The notes below the pieces were generated by a model. The model searched no databases, was not told the DNA's origin, and saw only the letters and a list, made by a program, of their open reading frames with translations. From Sphingorhabdus contaminans (GTDB taxonomy: Bacteria > Pseudomonadota > Alphaproteobacteria > Sphingomonadales > Sphingomonadaceae), in contig NZ_VKKU01000001.1 in assembly GCF_007280415.1 (NCBI RefSeq), forward strand, positions 1,178,001-1,242,000: a stretch of 64,000 nucleotides of DNA, read 5' to 3'. A program made the position numbers and the translations under genes. Each line of letters opens with the position of its first letter. Position 1 is the stretch's first letter. Shown in pieces: positions 41,772 to 50,566 of the stretch.

Positions 41772-42593
41772 ATGAACGACACCGTTAAAAACAACCGCAT
41801 CCCCCTGATTATCGCAGCATTGGGGGCTCTCGTGCTGATCATCGTCGGCCTGTACCTGTTTGACCGTCCATCACCGGACACCTCTGCCACCGCCGGGGCA
41901 AAGGCAGAGCTAGCCGCAATCGCCGCAGATTCCGCCGTAGCCGCAGCCGGGATGTCGGATGCGCAGCGCGAAGCGACCAAGGCGCTTGTCCGGGCCACTT
42001 TGCTGGAAAATCCCGAAATCATTACCGAAGCGGTCGAAATCCTGCAGCAACGCGAATCTGCCAAACGGCTTTCATCGGTTCAGGACAAGGTGACCACGCC
42101 CTTCCCCGGTGCCGAAGCGGGCAATCCGAAGGGTGATGTCACATTGGTCGAATTTACCGACTATAGCTGCGGATTTTGCCGCGCGAGTGTCGCCGACGTG
42201 AAGCGTCTTTTAAAGGATGATGGCAATATTCGCCTGATTTATCGCGAGCTTCCCATTTTGTCGCCCGCCAGCCGCGAAGCAGCGGCATGGGCCCTCGCCG
42301 CCGCGGCGCAGGGCAAGCATCAGGCGTTTCACGACGCGATGTTCGCCGCAGGCCCGCCAAGCCCGGCCACGATCAGGGCTGCCGCAACAAAGGCGGGGCT
42401 GAACATGGCCGCGGCCCAAAGCTTTGCCGCATCACCCAAGGTCAAGGCCGAGATAGAAGGCAATCTGGCGCTGATGCAGCAGGTGGGTTTCAACGGCACG
42501 CCCACATTTGTGATCGGTAGCCAGATCCTTGAAGGTGCCTTGGGCTATGATGCGCTGAAAGACGCGGTTGCCAAGGCACGCAAACAGAAATGA
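41772..42593 (+). CDS. DsbA-family thiol-disulfide protein
   Basis: A 273-residue periplasmic protein with an N-terminal membrane anchor (IIAALGALVLIIVGLYLF), a helical linker, and a thioredoxin fold with the active-site CGFC at about 133-136 (YSCGFCRASV). A cis-Pro loop is in GFNGTPTFVIG. The family oxidises or isomerises disulfides in exported proteins. It follows the M48 protease by 55 bp and may share its transcript. Confidence 0.88.
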   Translation: MNDTVKNNRIPLIIAALGALVLIIVGLYLFDRPSPDTSATAGAKAELAAIAADSAVAAAGMSDAQREATKALVRATLLENPEIITEAVEILQQRESAKRLSSVQDKVTTPFPGAEAGNPKGDVTLVEFTDYSCGFCRASVADVKRLLKDDGNIRLIYRELPILSPASREAAAWALAAAAQGKHQAFHDAMFAAGPPSPATIRAAATKAGLNMAAAQSFAASPKVKAEIEGNLALMQQVGFNGTPTFVIGSQILEGALGYDALKDAVAKARKQK

Positions 42594-42623
42594 GGATGAC
42601 GGCTGACGCGTGAAAGACAGGCG

Positions 42624-43310
42624 TCAGGCTTTCTTCCCCTGCGCAATCACATACCATTCGACCGAGCCCTTGCGGCTGGCGGGTGGTTTGGCGTGTTTCA
42701 CCGTCGTGAAGTTGTTTTTTAGGATCGACAGCAAGGCAGGGTCGGTGCCGCCTGCAAAAACCTTGGCAACGAAATCGCCACCGGGTTTCAGCACGTTGAC
42801 GGCGAAATCCACAGCCGCCTCGACCAGCCCCATCGTCCTCAGATGGTCGGTCTGCTTATGTCCGACAGTATTGGCCGCCATATCCGACAGGATCAGGTCC
42901 GGCGCCCCGCCCAGCGCCTCGATGAGGCGATCGGGCGCGCTATCGTGCATGAAATCCATCTCGAACAGGGTAACCCCTTCCAGCGGTTCGACGGGTAACA
43001 GGTCGATACCGACAACAGCCGCTTTCGGGATCTGGCGACGCACGACCTGCGCCCAGCCGCCCGGTGCAACGCCCAGATCAACCACCGCGCGCTTACCGCG
43101 CAAGATATGGAATTTCTCGTCCAGTTCGATCAGCTTATAGGCTGCGCGGCTGCGAAAGCCTTCCGATTGGGCGCGGCGCACATAGGGGTCGTTCAACTGT
43201 CTTTCCAACCAGCGGGCCGATTGCACGGTGCGCCTTTTGGCTGTTTTGACCTTTTGCCGGCCCGCAACGCTGCGGCCGGAATTTTTCCCGCCAAAGAGAT
43301 TGTCCGCCAT
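42624..43310 (-). CDS. rlmE: 23S rRNA (uridine-2552-2'-O)-methyltransferase
   Basis: A 228-residue FtsJ/RrmJ family SAM methyltransferase. The K-D-K-E tetrad is visible: [12 protein letters not shown] (Lys), SDMAANTVG (Asp), FVAKVFAGG (Lys) and SVEWYVIA (Glu); the SAM loop is [12 protein letters not shown]. Its N-terminus is basic. The ATG at 43310 lies 1 bp from the ppx stop, so it is translated from the ppx transcript; an upstream start at 43340 would overlap ppx. Confidence 0.92.
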   Translation of the reverse strand: MADNLFGGKNSGRSVAGRQKVKTAKRRTVQSARWLERQLNDPYVRRAQSEGFRSRAAYKLIELDEKFHILRGKRAVVDLGVAPGGWAQVVRRQIPKAAVVGIDLLPVEPLEGVTLFEMDFMHDSAPDRLIEALGGAPDLILSDMAANTVGHKQTDHLRTMGLVEAAVDFAVNVLKPGGDFVAKVFAGGTDPALLSILKNNFTTVKHAKPPASRKGSVEWYVIAQGKKA

Positions 43311-43311
43311 A

Positions 43312-44535
43312 TCAGTTACGCCGGTTACGACGCTTGGCATCGCTCGCCATCAGGGCGCGCAATATGCCTTCACGGATCCCGCGATCCGCAACGCCCAGAC
43401 GTTCACCGGGCCAGATATCAAAAATGGATTCCAATATGGCGCATCCCGCAACGACGAGGTCGGCCCGTTCATGGCCGATTGTGGGAAACTCCGCGCGCCC
43501 CTTGATTGGCCGGCTCGCCAGTTCACGGCTGATGGCGCGCATCGCCTCTGTGGGCAGGTGCAGCCCGTCCACGGCACGGCGGTCATAGCTTTGCAGTTTC
43601 AGATAGACGCTGGCCAGAGTCGTGACAGTCCCCGATGTTCCAAGCAACCGATGATGCCCGCCGTCCTTGGGCAGCCGCGCGGCAAATTCCGCAAAGCTTG
43701 CGCTCACCTTGTCCCGCATCGCCTGATAGGTTGCGGCGAGACTGTCCGGATCGTCCGAATCCTGCCGTTCGCTTTCGGTCAGCGACACGACACCCCACGG
43801 CACGCTGACCCAGTCCAGTATTTCGGGTACAACACCGTCGGTCGACACCAGGACAAGCTCGGTCGAACCACCGCCTATGTCAAAAATCAGGGCAGGCCCC
43901 TCGCCTTCCTCAAGCAGGGCGTGGCAGCCCATCACCGCAAGGCGCGCCTCTTCCTTGGGGCTTATGATATCAAGATGTATGCCGGTTTCACGCTTTACGC
44001 GCTCGATAAACTGCGCTCCGTTCACGGCCTGACGGCATGCTTCGGTCGCCACCGACCGCGCAAGAACGACATTCCGTTTTTTCAGCTTTTCCGCACAAAC
44101 CGATAAAGCTTCAACCGCGCGATCCATGGCCTCGTCGCTCATCCGTCCGGTCGAGGTCAGGCCTTCGCCCAAGCGGACAACGCGGGAAAAGGCATCAACC
44201 ACCGTAAAGTCATCACCGCCAGCTTTGGCGATCAGCAACCGGCAGTTGTTCGTGCCAAGGTCAAGCGCGGCATAGGCCGTCCGTTCAAACCAGTTACGCC
44301 GGGAAAGCGCGCTTTCCTTCGCCTCTTCGGCGCCTGCCATTTCCGGCTGGGCCTGATAGGCTGCGTCTGCTGTAGCGCGTGCATTTTGGGATGGTCGCTT
44401 TGCGGAACGCGCAGCGACATTGGCCGAAGCCGGCTGCCCATTAGCAGCCCTTGGTGCCGCTTTCTTGCGACGGGGCGATTTCCTGCCTTTACGCCCACGT
44501 GCCTTATGCGGCGATGGTGCGATATTTTCGCCCAT
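43312..44535 (-). CDS. Exopolyphosphatase / pppGpp phosphohydrolase (Ppx/GppA)
   Basis: A 407-residue ASKHA-fold phosphatase. After a ~100-residue basic, disordered N-terminal extension, the domain starts [15 protein letters not shown] and has the phosphate loop [13 protein letters not shown] and a [10 protein letters not shown] adenosine-type loop. Ppx degrades polyphosphate and GppA converts pppGpp to ppGpp; the sequence alone does not decide between them. The long Arg/Lys-rich N-terminal extension is unusual. It is followed by rlmE. Confidence 0.85.
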   Translation of the reverse strand: MGENIAPSPHKARGRKGRKSPRRKKAAPRAANGQPASANVAARSAKRPSQNARATADAAYQAQPEMAGAEEAKESALSRRNWFERTAYAALDLGTNNCRLLIAKAGGDDFTVVDAFSRVVRLGEGLTSTGRMSDEAMDRAVEALSVCAEKLKKRNVVLARSVATEACRQAVNGAQFIERVKRETGIHLDIISPKEEARLAVMGCHALLEEGEGPALIFDIGGGSTELVLVSTDGVVPEILDWVSVPWGVVSLTESERQDSDDPDSLAATYQAMRDKVSASFAEFAARLPKDGGHHRLLGTSGTVTTLASVYLKLQSYDRRAVDGLHLPTEAMRAISRELASRPIKGRAEFPTIGHERADLVVAGCAILESIFDIWPGERLGVADRGIREGILRALMASDAKRRNRRN

Positions 44536-44705
44536 GGCCGTAACTCTCTTCTTATTTTCTATCCGGTTCGGATAACCCGCCGGTACCTGACGCCAGTGCT
44601 ACGCTGAACAGGTTAAAATATCAAGATTTTTGCAAATCTCGTGCAAGGCCAGTGATTCAGCGGGTTGACCGCCCCCCGACGTCGGCATATAGGCCCGCCC
44701 ACTGT

Positions 44706-44779
44706 TCCCCGGTCGTCTAACGGTAAGACTACGGACTCTGACTCCGTCTATTGAGGTTCGAATCCTTACCGGGGAACCA
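44706..44779 (+). tRNA. tRNA-Gln (anticodon CTG)
   Basis: Cloverleaf read by eye: acceptor TCCCCGG/CCGGGGA, D-arm GTC/GAC, anticodon stem ACGGA/TCCGT with loop CTCTGAC (anticodon CTG), T-arm TGAGG/CCTTA with loop TTCGAAT, discriminator A and encoded CCA. All stems pair. The accessory island starts right after its 3' end, the common place for integration of mobile DNA, but no repeat of the tRNA 3' end was found at the other island border. Confidence 0.92.
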
Positions 44780-44912
44780 ACTTCCTCTCTAAAACCCTAC
44801 AAATCCTAGGAAGCCTGCGTACATGCGCAAAGATTCCGGCTACGAACGATTGTCATTTTAACTATCCCCTGCCGTCCCGCCCGGGTTTTTGCCTTCCTTG
44901 CCTTGCGGTTAG

Positions 44913-45098
44913 GTCATCAAACGTCAGAAGGCAGTCGTAGACATTGGTGGTAGAACAGCTGATGTAAGCACAAGCCCATCAGTTCGGAACTACACTGGCG
45001 GATTAAGTATTGCAGACCGTTTCACGCTCACTTTCGGCGACCCTGTAGCGAGCCTCTACAACGGAGGAATTATCGCAGTTGATGTGACGGAATATTGA
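44913..45098 (+). pseudogene. Fragment of a ParM/StbA-like (actin-fold) protein
   Basis: An open stretch of 61 codons ending at a TGA, with no start codon, reads AVVDIGGRTADVSTSPSV and then YTGGLSIADRFTLTFGD. VVDIGGRT-D is the phosphate-2-type signature of actin-like plasmid segregation ATPases. It is bounded upstream by a TAG. I read it as a decayed remnant of a mobile-element gene; similarity is from one motif only. Confidence 0.35.
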
Positions 45099-45484
45099 AA
45101 AGGATCCTGCGGGTTTGTGGGAAGTTTCCCCTGATGATCAACGAATTTTGCAGTTGAGAATTTAAGCACCATTCTTGGGAGAAATATTTTCATAGTCATG
45201 GCAAAAATAGGCCCCAAATAATACAAGTCTTCATCTCAATTTTTTCACAACAAGTAACGCCATAATTTGCCGAACAAATAATACGACATCATTATAAATG
45301 AAAACAAAGATATAAAACGGATGAAATATTTCATATAAATTCCGAAATTGAAATATTTTAATTTGATGATTTATCCCGACCGGGACTGCAATTTTATTTT
45401 ATAAATCCATAACTCATATCATTGGTTTGCATGAGTACGCCGCTATAGATGGCTCCGAAGTTGTTGAAATTTCACGATTGCAAG
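45099..45484. other. AT-rich non-coding stretch at the island edge
   Basis: About 385 bp with no credible gene and strongly AT-rich, unlike the core genome. The 45200-45420 part has long A/T runs and many near-repeats. It holds the 3' region of the small membrane gene at 45485 and no clear terminator. Confidence 0.5.
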
Positions 45485-45841
45485 TCAATGTATCTCTTCC
45501 CGAGAGTTCATTTTTTTGCGAATATACTCTATTCCACACCATGCTATAACTACAGCACTACCAGTGAATGAGATTAAGCTATACTTGATATAGCTTAGGC
45601 CAACCTGCTGAATAGCAACGAAAAATGCCACAGATTTCGCTAATGGATATGCGGAAATCAATAATAAGAAAATTGCTCTCGTGCTCTTCTTGTAAATAAA
45701 ATATATTGATATTAATATAAAATATATAATAATATTAAGAATTAATATGTAAAATATACTTATAAAATTGTTATTTAGATATGAAAATAATACACTAGAT
45801 ACAGTAAAACATAATATAGAAATGTGAAACGCAATTTTCAA
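45485..45841 (-). CDS. Small multi-spanning membrane protein (possible immunity protein)
   Basis: A 118-residue very hydrophobic protein with about four membrane segments and a basic C-terminus (YIRKKMNSREEIH). The start is a TTG behind AAGGATG. AT-rich, unlike the core. It is the last gene after the ClpP-like lipoprotein on the minus strand, in a peptide-export island. Small membrane proteins beside microcin-like precursors are often immunity factors; that role here is inference. No known family recognised. Confidence 0.5.
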   Translation of the reverse strand: MKIAFHISILCFTVSSVLFSYLNNNFISIFYILILNIIIYFILISIYFIYKKSTRAIFLLLISAYPLAKSVAFFVAIQQVGLSYIKYSLISFTGSAVVIAWCGIEYIRKKMNSREEIH

Positions 45842-45919
45842 TTAATCATCCTTTATCGACAGATATACATTTCTAATGAATGATAGCTCTTTTTTGACCA
45901 ATATTGCACGACGCTGAAA

Positions 45920-46642
45920 TCAGGTTGCTGGGCACTTCGAAACCGTTTTAAATGGTCTCCAAATTGCCTCGTCTTCGGTGATTACAGCCATACTCACGCT
46001 CTCCGGGATATGCCGGCTCGAACTATCAATGACATCAGATTTTGTATACGCAAAGGAGCCAGTGTAGCCTTTGCCTATCCAGCTTTTATACGTATCCGGC
46101 GAAGGAATAAAGAAGGCCCACTTACTAGCGATCGCAGCACGGCCGTTCTTTTTTGTGTAACATAAGATATCCAAATAATGCAGCGGCTGCGTTGCAATAT
46201 CTGTTTTCAGATTGATATGCCTGAAAAACTCTTCTTCTTTTTTTGCCAGATCAAAATCCAATTGATCGATATTGACATTCTGTCGTTCATAGAAATTACG
46301 GATGGATATTGGACTTTGATGCAATCCAACTATTGGCTTGTCGACAAACTCTATGGTTTTTGCACTCGGCAAAATATATTGAGCGCATGCCGACAGGCAA
46401 TATTTTTCCACTCTTATGTGGATATGGTGATCATAAATCAACCTAGCCAGATCCATTGCAGATGAAGAATCGCCACCTTGACTAGTGATAACAATACTAT
46501 GTATTCCGTCTATATTCTTTGAAACTTCCGCTAACATCTGTTCATTAATTCGACCGGTCAAAACGGCATAGTCTGTTTTCGATACTGCGGAGTTTCCGCA
46601 TCCGGTCAGTAGAGCGGATAGTACGACCACTTTAAACTTCAT
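45920..46642 (-). CDS. ClpP-fold serine-peptidase-like lipoprotein (island copy 1)
   Basis: A 240-residue predicted lipoprotein (MKFKVVVLSALLTGC lipobox). It has the SDH/ClpP-type periplasmic protein layout: a SQGG oxyanion loop (VITSQGGDSSSAM), the presumed nucleophile Ser in YCLSACAQYILPSA, and a His in KPIVGLHQSP. In related proteins these form a ClpP-type active site; activity is unproven. It follows a small membrane gene and the precursor at 47319-47765 on the same strand. Paralogues are at 52186 and 54631. Confidence 0.6.
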   Translation of the reverse strand: MKFKVVVLSALLTGCGNSAVSKTDYAVLTGRINEQMLAEVSKNIDGIHSIVITSQGGDSSSAMDLARLIYDHHIHIRVEKYCLSACAQYILPSAKTIEFVDKPIVGLHQSPISIRNFYERQNVNIDQLDFDLAKKEEEFFRHINLKTDIATQPLHYLDILCYTKKNGRAAIASKWAFFIPSPDTYKSWIGKGYTGSFAYTKSDVIDSSSRHIPESVSMAVITEDEAIWRPFKTVSKCPAT

Positions 46643-46903
46643 AGTTACAAGGCCTGTTTAACCTGTCGGCGTGACTGGCGCCGGTAGGCAGTTTGGAATG
46701 GTAAAATACCCACCCAAAGCAGCTCCCGTTACCAATACGATAAACCCCGCCCGGGCGGGAGGAAATTAGCCAAAGCTGCGCATCTATTGATATTTGCAAC
46801 TACTCGGCATTTTGTGAAATAGATGGTGGCGGACTATGATTTCCTAACCGTAGCTTGGAACTAAATTCCAAACGTTCGAATGGCAAAAAACCGCACACGC
46901 TAT
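46643..46903. other. Intergenic stretch in the island
   Basis: About 260 bp between the small membrane gene (46904) and the ClpP-like gene. On the minus strand a start-less 35-codon frame at about 46665-46785 codes a Gly-rich hydrophobic piece (GAALGGYFTIP) that could be the end of another decayed precursor. Nothing else is supported. Confidence 0.3.
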
Positions 46904-47242
46904 CTAGGCCAACGAAAGCTTAAGGTACATTGGTACGGCAAAGGCCGCTCCAAGCGCAATATACCTTAGGTTGATATCAATTTGAAAAACATATATCACA
47001 AACAAATAAATAAGAAACAATACCGGAAAAAAATAAAATATCAGCATGTTAATATTAACTATCCTATCTTTATTTCCATCAATTGGCACAACATCCTTTC
47101 GAAAAGAAAAAATAGTTGAAAATAGTATAACAAACAAAATGCTTAATATATTGTTAATCGAAGTATTTTTTGATGTTAAATAACTTATAATTATTAAAAT
47201 ACAAATTACCAACGAAAATATATTCAATTTTTTTTCACTCAT
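46904..47242 (-). CDS. Small membrane protein, immunity candidate
   Basis: A 112-residue AT-rich protein with about four hydrophobic segments (residues ~8-26, ~30-47, ~65-85, ~92-110). The start follows GGGAAAATT. It is directly downstream of the precursor at 47319-47765 and separated from it by a perfect 12-bp hairpin, the usual place of a microcin immunity gene. No known family recognised; the immunity role is inferred from context. Confidence 0.55.
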   Translation of the reverse strand: MSEKKLNIFSLVICILIIISYLTSKNTSINNILSILFVILFSTIFSFRKDVVPIDGNKDRIVNINMLIFYFFPVLFLIYLFVIYVFQIDINLRYIALGAAFAVPMYLKLSLA

Positions 47243-47272
47243 GGAATTTTCCCAGATGAATTATTAAATTGG

Positions 47273-47307
47273 GATGGGCGTTTTTCATTTCCGACAAAAC
47301 GCCCATC
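47273..47307 (-). terminator. Perfect 12-bp hairpin after precursor 47319-47765
   Basis: GATGGGCGTTTT (47273-47284) and AAAACGCCCATC (47296-47307) pair perfectly around an 11-nt loop, just after the precursor stop and before the small membrane gene. It may act as partial terminator or attenuator, keeping the precursor mRNA high relative to downstream genes. A similar element follows the precursor at 53007. Confidence 0.7.
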
Positions 47308-47318
47308 TTATTTAAATT

Positions 47319-47765
47319 CTATCCATCAACGGTTTGAGGAACTTGGAAACCACCGCCGTTACCGTTGCCTACATCCATGAGTAAAGATCTGATCCAATCA
47401 GATATCCAGCTAGCACCGTCCACCAACTCATCATAGAAGCCCCCTAGAGTATTCAAAATATCGTCACCATATTCGGCGATCAGATCATCTATTGCCGCTC
47501 CAATCTCGCCGCCAAGGACCGCTCCCGCAGTTGCCCCAGCAATCGTTCCGTGGTCTCGACCATAAAAATATCCAACAGCTGCACAGCCTGCGGAAGCCTC
47601 AGGGCCTAGAGGGGCACAAACAGCTAATCCAATTTCGGCTCCTACAACAGCGCCACTTTGGCTGCCTGCTGCTCCTCCAATCGCGCCGCCGATAGTACTG
47701 CCAGCTGTCTCAAACACTCCGGTGCCAGATACACAAAGAACTTCTAAATCATTTAATTTTCTCAT
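47319..47765 (-). CDS. Microcin-like precursor peptide with double-glycine-type leader
   Basis: A 148-residue precursor. Its leader MRKLNDLEVLCVSGTG lines up with class II microcin leaders (M-R-x-L-x4-E-x3-V-S-G-G) except that position -1 is Thr instead of Gly, so cleavage after T15 is predicted by alignment only. The core is Gly/Ala-rich (GGAIGGAAGSQSGAVVGAE), has two Cys 13 residues apart (AVCAPL to AGCAAV) that might form a disulfide, and an acidic amphipathic C-terminal half. The start follows GGAGAATAAAA. Its genes downstream are a hairpin, a membrane protein and a ClpP-like lipoprotein. Confidence 0.65.
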   Translation of the reverse strand: MRKLNDLEVLCVSGTGVFETAGSTIGGAIGGAAGSQSGAVVGAEIGLAVCAPLGPEASAGCAAVGYFYGRDHGTIAGATAGAVLGGEIGAAIDDLIAEYGDDILNTLGGFYDELVDGASWISDWIRSLLMDVGNGNGGGFQVPQTVDG

Positions 47766-47816
47766 TTTTATTCTCCATCAATTTTGAGTCTAAATATCTA
47801 ATTATATCAAACCTGC

Positions 47817-48416
47817 TTAACCTCCTTTCAGAATGGCCGGTTGACGAATGTTTTGGAACTTACCTCTGAGCAGCGCAGTTAAATGTTTTGCGTAAGCGAT
47901 CGCAAAAGGCTGGCGTGAGCAAATCAGCTTCGCGATGTTCAGATCTACAAGCGGCTTGATCAAGGCATGCTCCATTATGGGGGCGACGTTGGGGGCTGCG
48001 TTGCAGATGCCTGTTAATTCATTCAACGTGGCAAGCGCGCAGGGTACGGCCATGTCTGGCATCGCCAACGATTTAACTGAGCCCATAAAGTGCCTCATGC
48101 GCCTAATGATAGTATCACTACGTATGACACATGGCAGCTTTTTGGATTGTATAGAATAGCCAAATTTGGATATTTCTGAACCCGGTTGATAAGTTAGTGC
48201 AAATTTTTCTAAATCATATCCGTCAGCGTCGCTTCGAGGAGCGCGGGCCGTCAACCCGTTTGCCACAATCGTGCGGTTATCTTCATTGTCTATGCTATTA
48301 AGGCTGCCGTCACCATCATAGTCACCATCTGCTGCCCAATTCTCGCTGAGCATTTGTTGATTTGTCCCTGCAAGTTGACAAAAATCAAATGCGGCGGAGT
48401 TCGTGTTTAAGTGCAT
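47817..48416 (-). pseudogene. Chimeric remnant: decayed ABC exporter C-terminus with precursor-like N-terminal part
   Basis: A 199-codon frame whose ATG overlaps the exporter stop (TAATG). Its last ~60 residues (VAPIMEHALIKPLVDLNIAK then LICSRQPFAIAYAKHLTALL) are clearly homologous to the end of the intact exporter (DPMMEHGLMQSLAELNIAIL, LICSHQPSAISHAQRLVALL), and the DNA aligns over about 90 bp with 48508-48598. The front part has DYDGDGSLNSID and NRTIVANG, which resemble motifs in the precursor at 53007. I read it as a decayed second exporter end joined to other sequence; a translated gene is not excluded. Confidence 0.55.
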
Positions 48417-50566
48417 TACGGTGCCGTTCGCTCCATTATTTTTGCTGCATTATGCTCCACCAATTGCCCACCCAGCAGTGCAACGAGGCGCTGTGCGTGA
48501 GATATTGCCGAAGGCTGGTGGGAGCAGATCAGGATCGCGATGTTCAGCTCGGCGAGCGATTGCATCAGCCCATGCTCCATCATAGGATCGATGTTGGCTG
48601 TGCCTTCATCGAGAATTAACAAGGCAGGTTTGCGGTATATGGCGCGTGCGATGCATACGCGCTGTTTTTGCCCACCGGATAGTGTCGAGCCCATATCGCC
48701 GACAAGCGATTCATATTGCATCGGCATCGCCATGATGTCGTCGTGAACATGAGCGAGCTTCGCCGCGGCGTGAATGTCAACCAAGGCTGCGTAGGGATCG
48801 AAGAATGAGATGTTTTCTGCGATGGTCCCTGCATATAGCGAGTCATCCTGCGCCACATAGCCGATCAACTCGCTGAGCTTTGTCGGCTCATAACTGTTTA
48901 GCGATCGACCGTTCAATAGCACTTGCCCCGTGGTCGGCTCGACCAGGCCCTTGATAATCTTGATTAGCGTCGTCTTGCCGCCACCAGACGGCCCTGCCAT
49001 GCCGAGAACCTCGCCGGACTTAATCGACAGATTTACGCCTTTGAGAACTTCCGGATCGGCATGTGAGTAGCGAAAGCGGACGTTGCGCAGCTCAAGTCCG
49101 GTGCCAAATTCAGGAGTGGCTGCAGGCGATTCCAGCCCTTCGTTCTTCTGCTTGGATAAAGCGATGTCCGATATCCGGCTCAAATGAACCTTGATGATAC
49201 TGAAGTTCATCGCCTGTTCTATGAGCCTGACGCCAGTATCGAGAAATTGCTGTTTGTAAGCTTGTAAGGCGAAGAGCATACCAATTGACATCTGCGCATC
49301 TAAAGCCAGCGATATCGCCAGATAGACAAACAGCACCCGCTCGACGGCAAGGGTCAACTGCGCGGCTGCATCGAACCCGGCACTTAACCGCCCCAGCTTG
49401 ATTTGGGCATTGACCGCGTCGGCCTTGGCCTTTTGCCAGATCCGTTGCCGATTGCCTTCCTGACCGAATGATTTGATCGCGGAAATTCCGCGAATGGATT
49501 CGATGAAAAGCGTGTTTTCCTTGGCTGCCGTCGTGATAGCGTCGATGTTACGGAACCGAAGCGCCTGAAGAAAACCTGCGCGCAGGCCAGCATATAGTAG
49601 CAGTGCCCCAAACGCGACCATGCCCAATAATGGTGAATAGACAAACATCAAGGTAAGGGTCAGCAACGCCATTACGCCGTCGATGAATGCGGCGATCATA
49701 CCTTGAGACAGCAATTGTGTGATCGGTAATGTCGAACCGAACCGCGATACGATGTCGCCGACATGCCGTTTTTCAAACCACGGTAACGGCAAACGCATCA
49801 GATGACGGAACAGGTTGACTGTCACTTGATAGGAAAGTGCGTTATTGAGTGTGACCAGCACAAGTGATCGCAACCAGCCTGCCAAAAAATTGATGATAGC
49901 AAGACCGCCGAATCCGAGCGCTAACATGAGTAGCAGATCCCGGTCAAAACTTGGGAACACAGTGTCGATGGAAATTTGCAGGAAGAACGGAGTTGCCAGC
50001 GCCGCCAATTGAAGGACGACCGAGAGCATTACGACTTGCCAGATTGTCGACCAGAACCCCGACATTGATGACCAAAGCTGCGAAATTCGCAATTTTGACT
50101 GTTCAATTTTAGGGCGAAACGATTCAGACTTTAACAGGTCCAAAATAACACCCGTAAAATGACGTGAAAATTCGTCTCGAGTTAACAACAATGCACCGCG
50201 AGCCGGGTCATGGATGTGAAAGCGGACACCGCTAAAGCTTTTGGTTATCTTTGTAAGAACTACGAAGTGGTTGAGGTTCCAGTGCAAGATCGATGGCAAT
50301 GATAAGTGGATGAGGTCATCAATGTCACCGCGCAGTGGACGGGCGCTAAATCCCAAGCGTTCCGCCACTTCCATCAAATCTTTGAGTGTTGCACCTTTAA
50401 GCGACGTCCCGTAGCGCTGGCGTAATGCCAGCAAGTCCGTCTTGTAGCCGTGGTAACTTGCCACCATGGCAAGACAGGCTAAGCCGCATTCACTAGCTTC
50501 ATTTTGGGCGATATAAGGCGTCCGCCTTGCACCTTGAAACTCGATCAGATCAAGTATCGCGGTCAT
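48416..50566 (-). CDS. Peptidase-containing ABC exporter (C39 peptidase, bacteriocin/microcin type)
   Basis: A 716-residue exporter that cuts double-glycine leaders and secretes the peptide. The N-terminal C39 peptidase has Cys27 (NEASECGLACLAMVASYHG), His100 (WNLNHFVVL) and Asp120 (FHIHDPARG). Residues ~160-440 form the membrane domain, then the ABC domain with Walker A (GPSGGGKTTLIKII), signature LSGGQKQR and Walker B LLILDEGTAN. The ATG at 50566 overlaps the adaptor stop (ATGA), so the two are co-translated. A start at 50608 is rejected. All catalytic residues are intact, so it should be functional and is the only whole exporter in the window. Confidence 0.92.
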   Translation of the reverse strand: MTAILDLIEFQGARRTPYIAQNEASECGLACLAMVASYHGYKTDLLALRQRYGTSLKGATLKDLMEVAERLGFSARPLRGDIDDLIHLSLPSILHWNLNHFVVLTKITKSFSGVRFHIHDPARGALLLTRDEFSRHFTGVILDLLKSESFRPKIEQSKLRISQLWSSMSGFWSTIWQVVMLSVVLQLAALATPFFLQISIDTVFPSFDRDLLLMLALGFGGLAIINFLAGWLRSLVLVTLNNALSYQVTVNLFRHLMRLPLPWFEKRHVGDIVSRFGSTLPITQLLSQGMIAAFIDGVMALLTLTLMFVYSPLLGMVAFGALLLYAGLRAGFLQALRFRNIDAITTAAKENTLFIESIRGISAIKSFGQEGNRQRIWQKAKADAVNAQIKLGRLSAGFDAAAQLTLAVERVLFVYLAISLALDAQMSIGMLFALQAYKQQFLDTGVRLIEQAMNFSIIKVHLSRISDIALSKQKNEGLESPAATPEFGTGLELRNVRFRYSHADPEVLKGVNLSIKSGEVLGMAGPSGGGKTTLIKIIKGLVEPTTGQVLLNGRSLNSYEPTKLSELIGYVAQDDSLYAGTIAENISFFDPYAALVDIHAAAKLAHVHDDIMAMPMQYESLVGDMGSTLSGGQKQRVCIARAIYRKPALLILDEGTANIDPMMEHGLMQSLAELNIAILICSHQPSAISHAQRLVALLGGQLVEHNAAKIMERTAP

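Noticed and set aside
46665..46790. Start-less Gly-rich frame GAALGGYFTIP on the minus strand
   Set aside because: Only ~35 codons after a stop, no start or ribosome-binding site; could be a relic of a precursor but cannot be supported.
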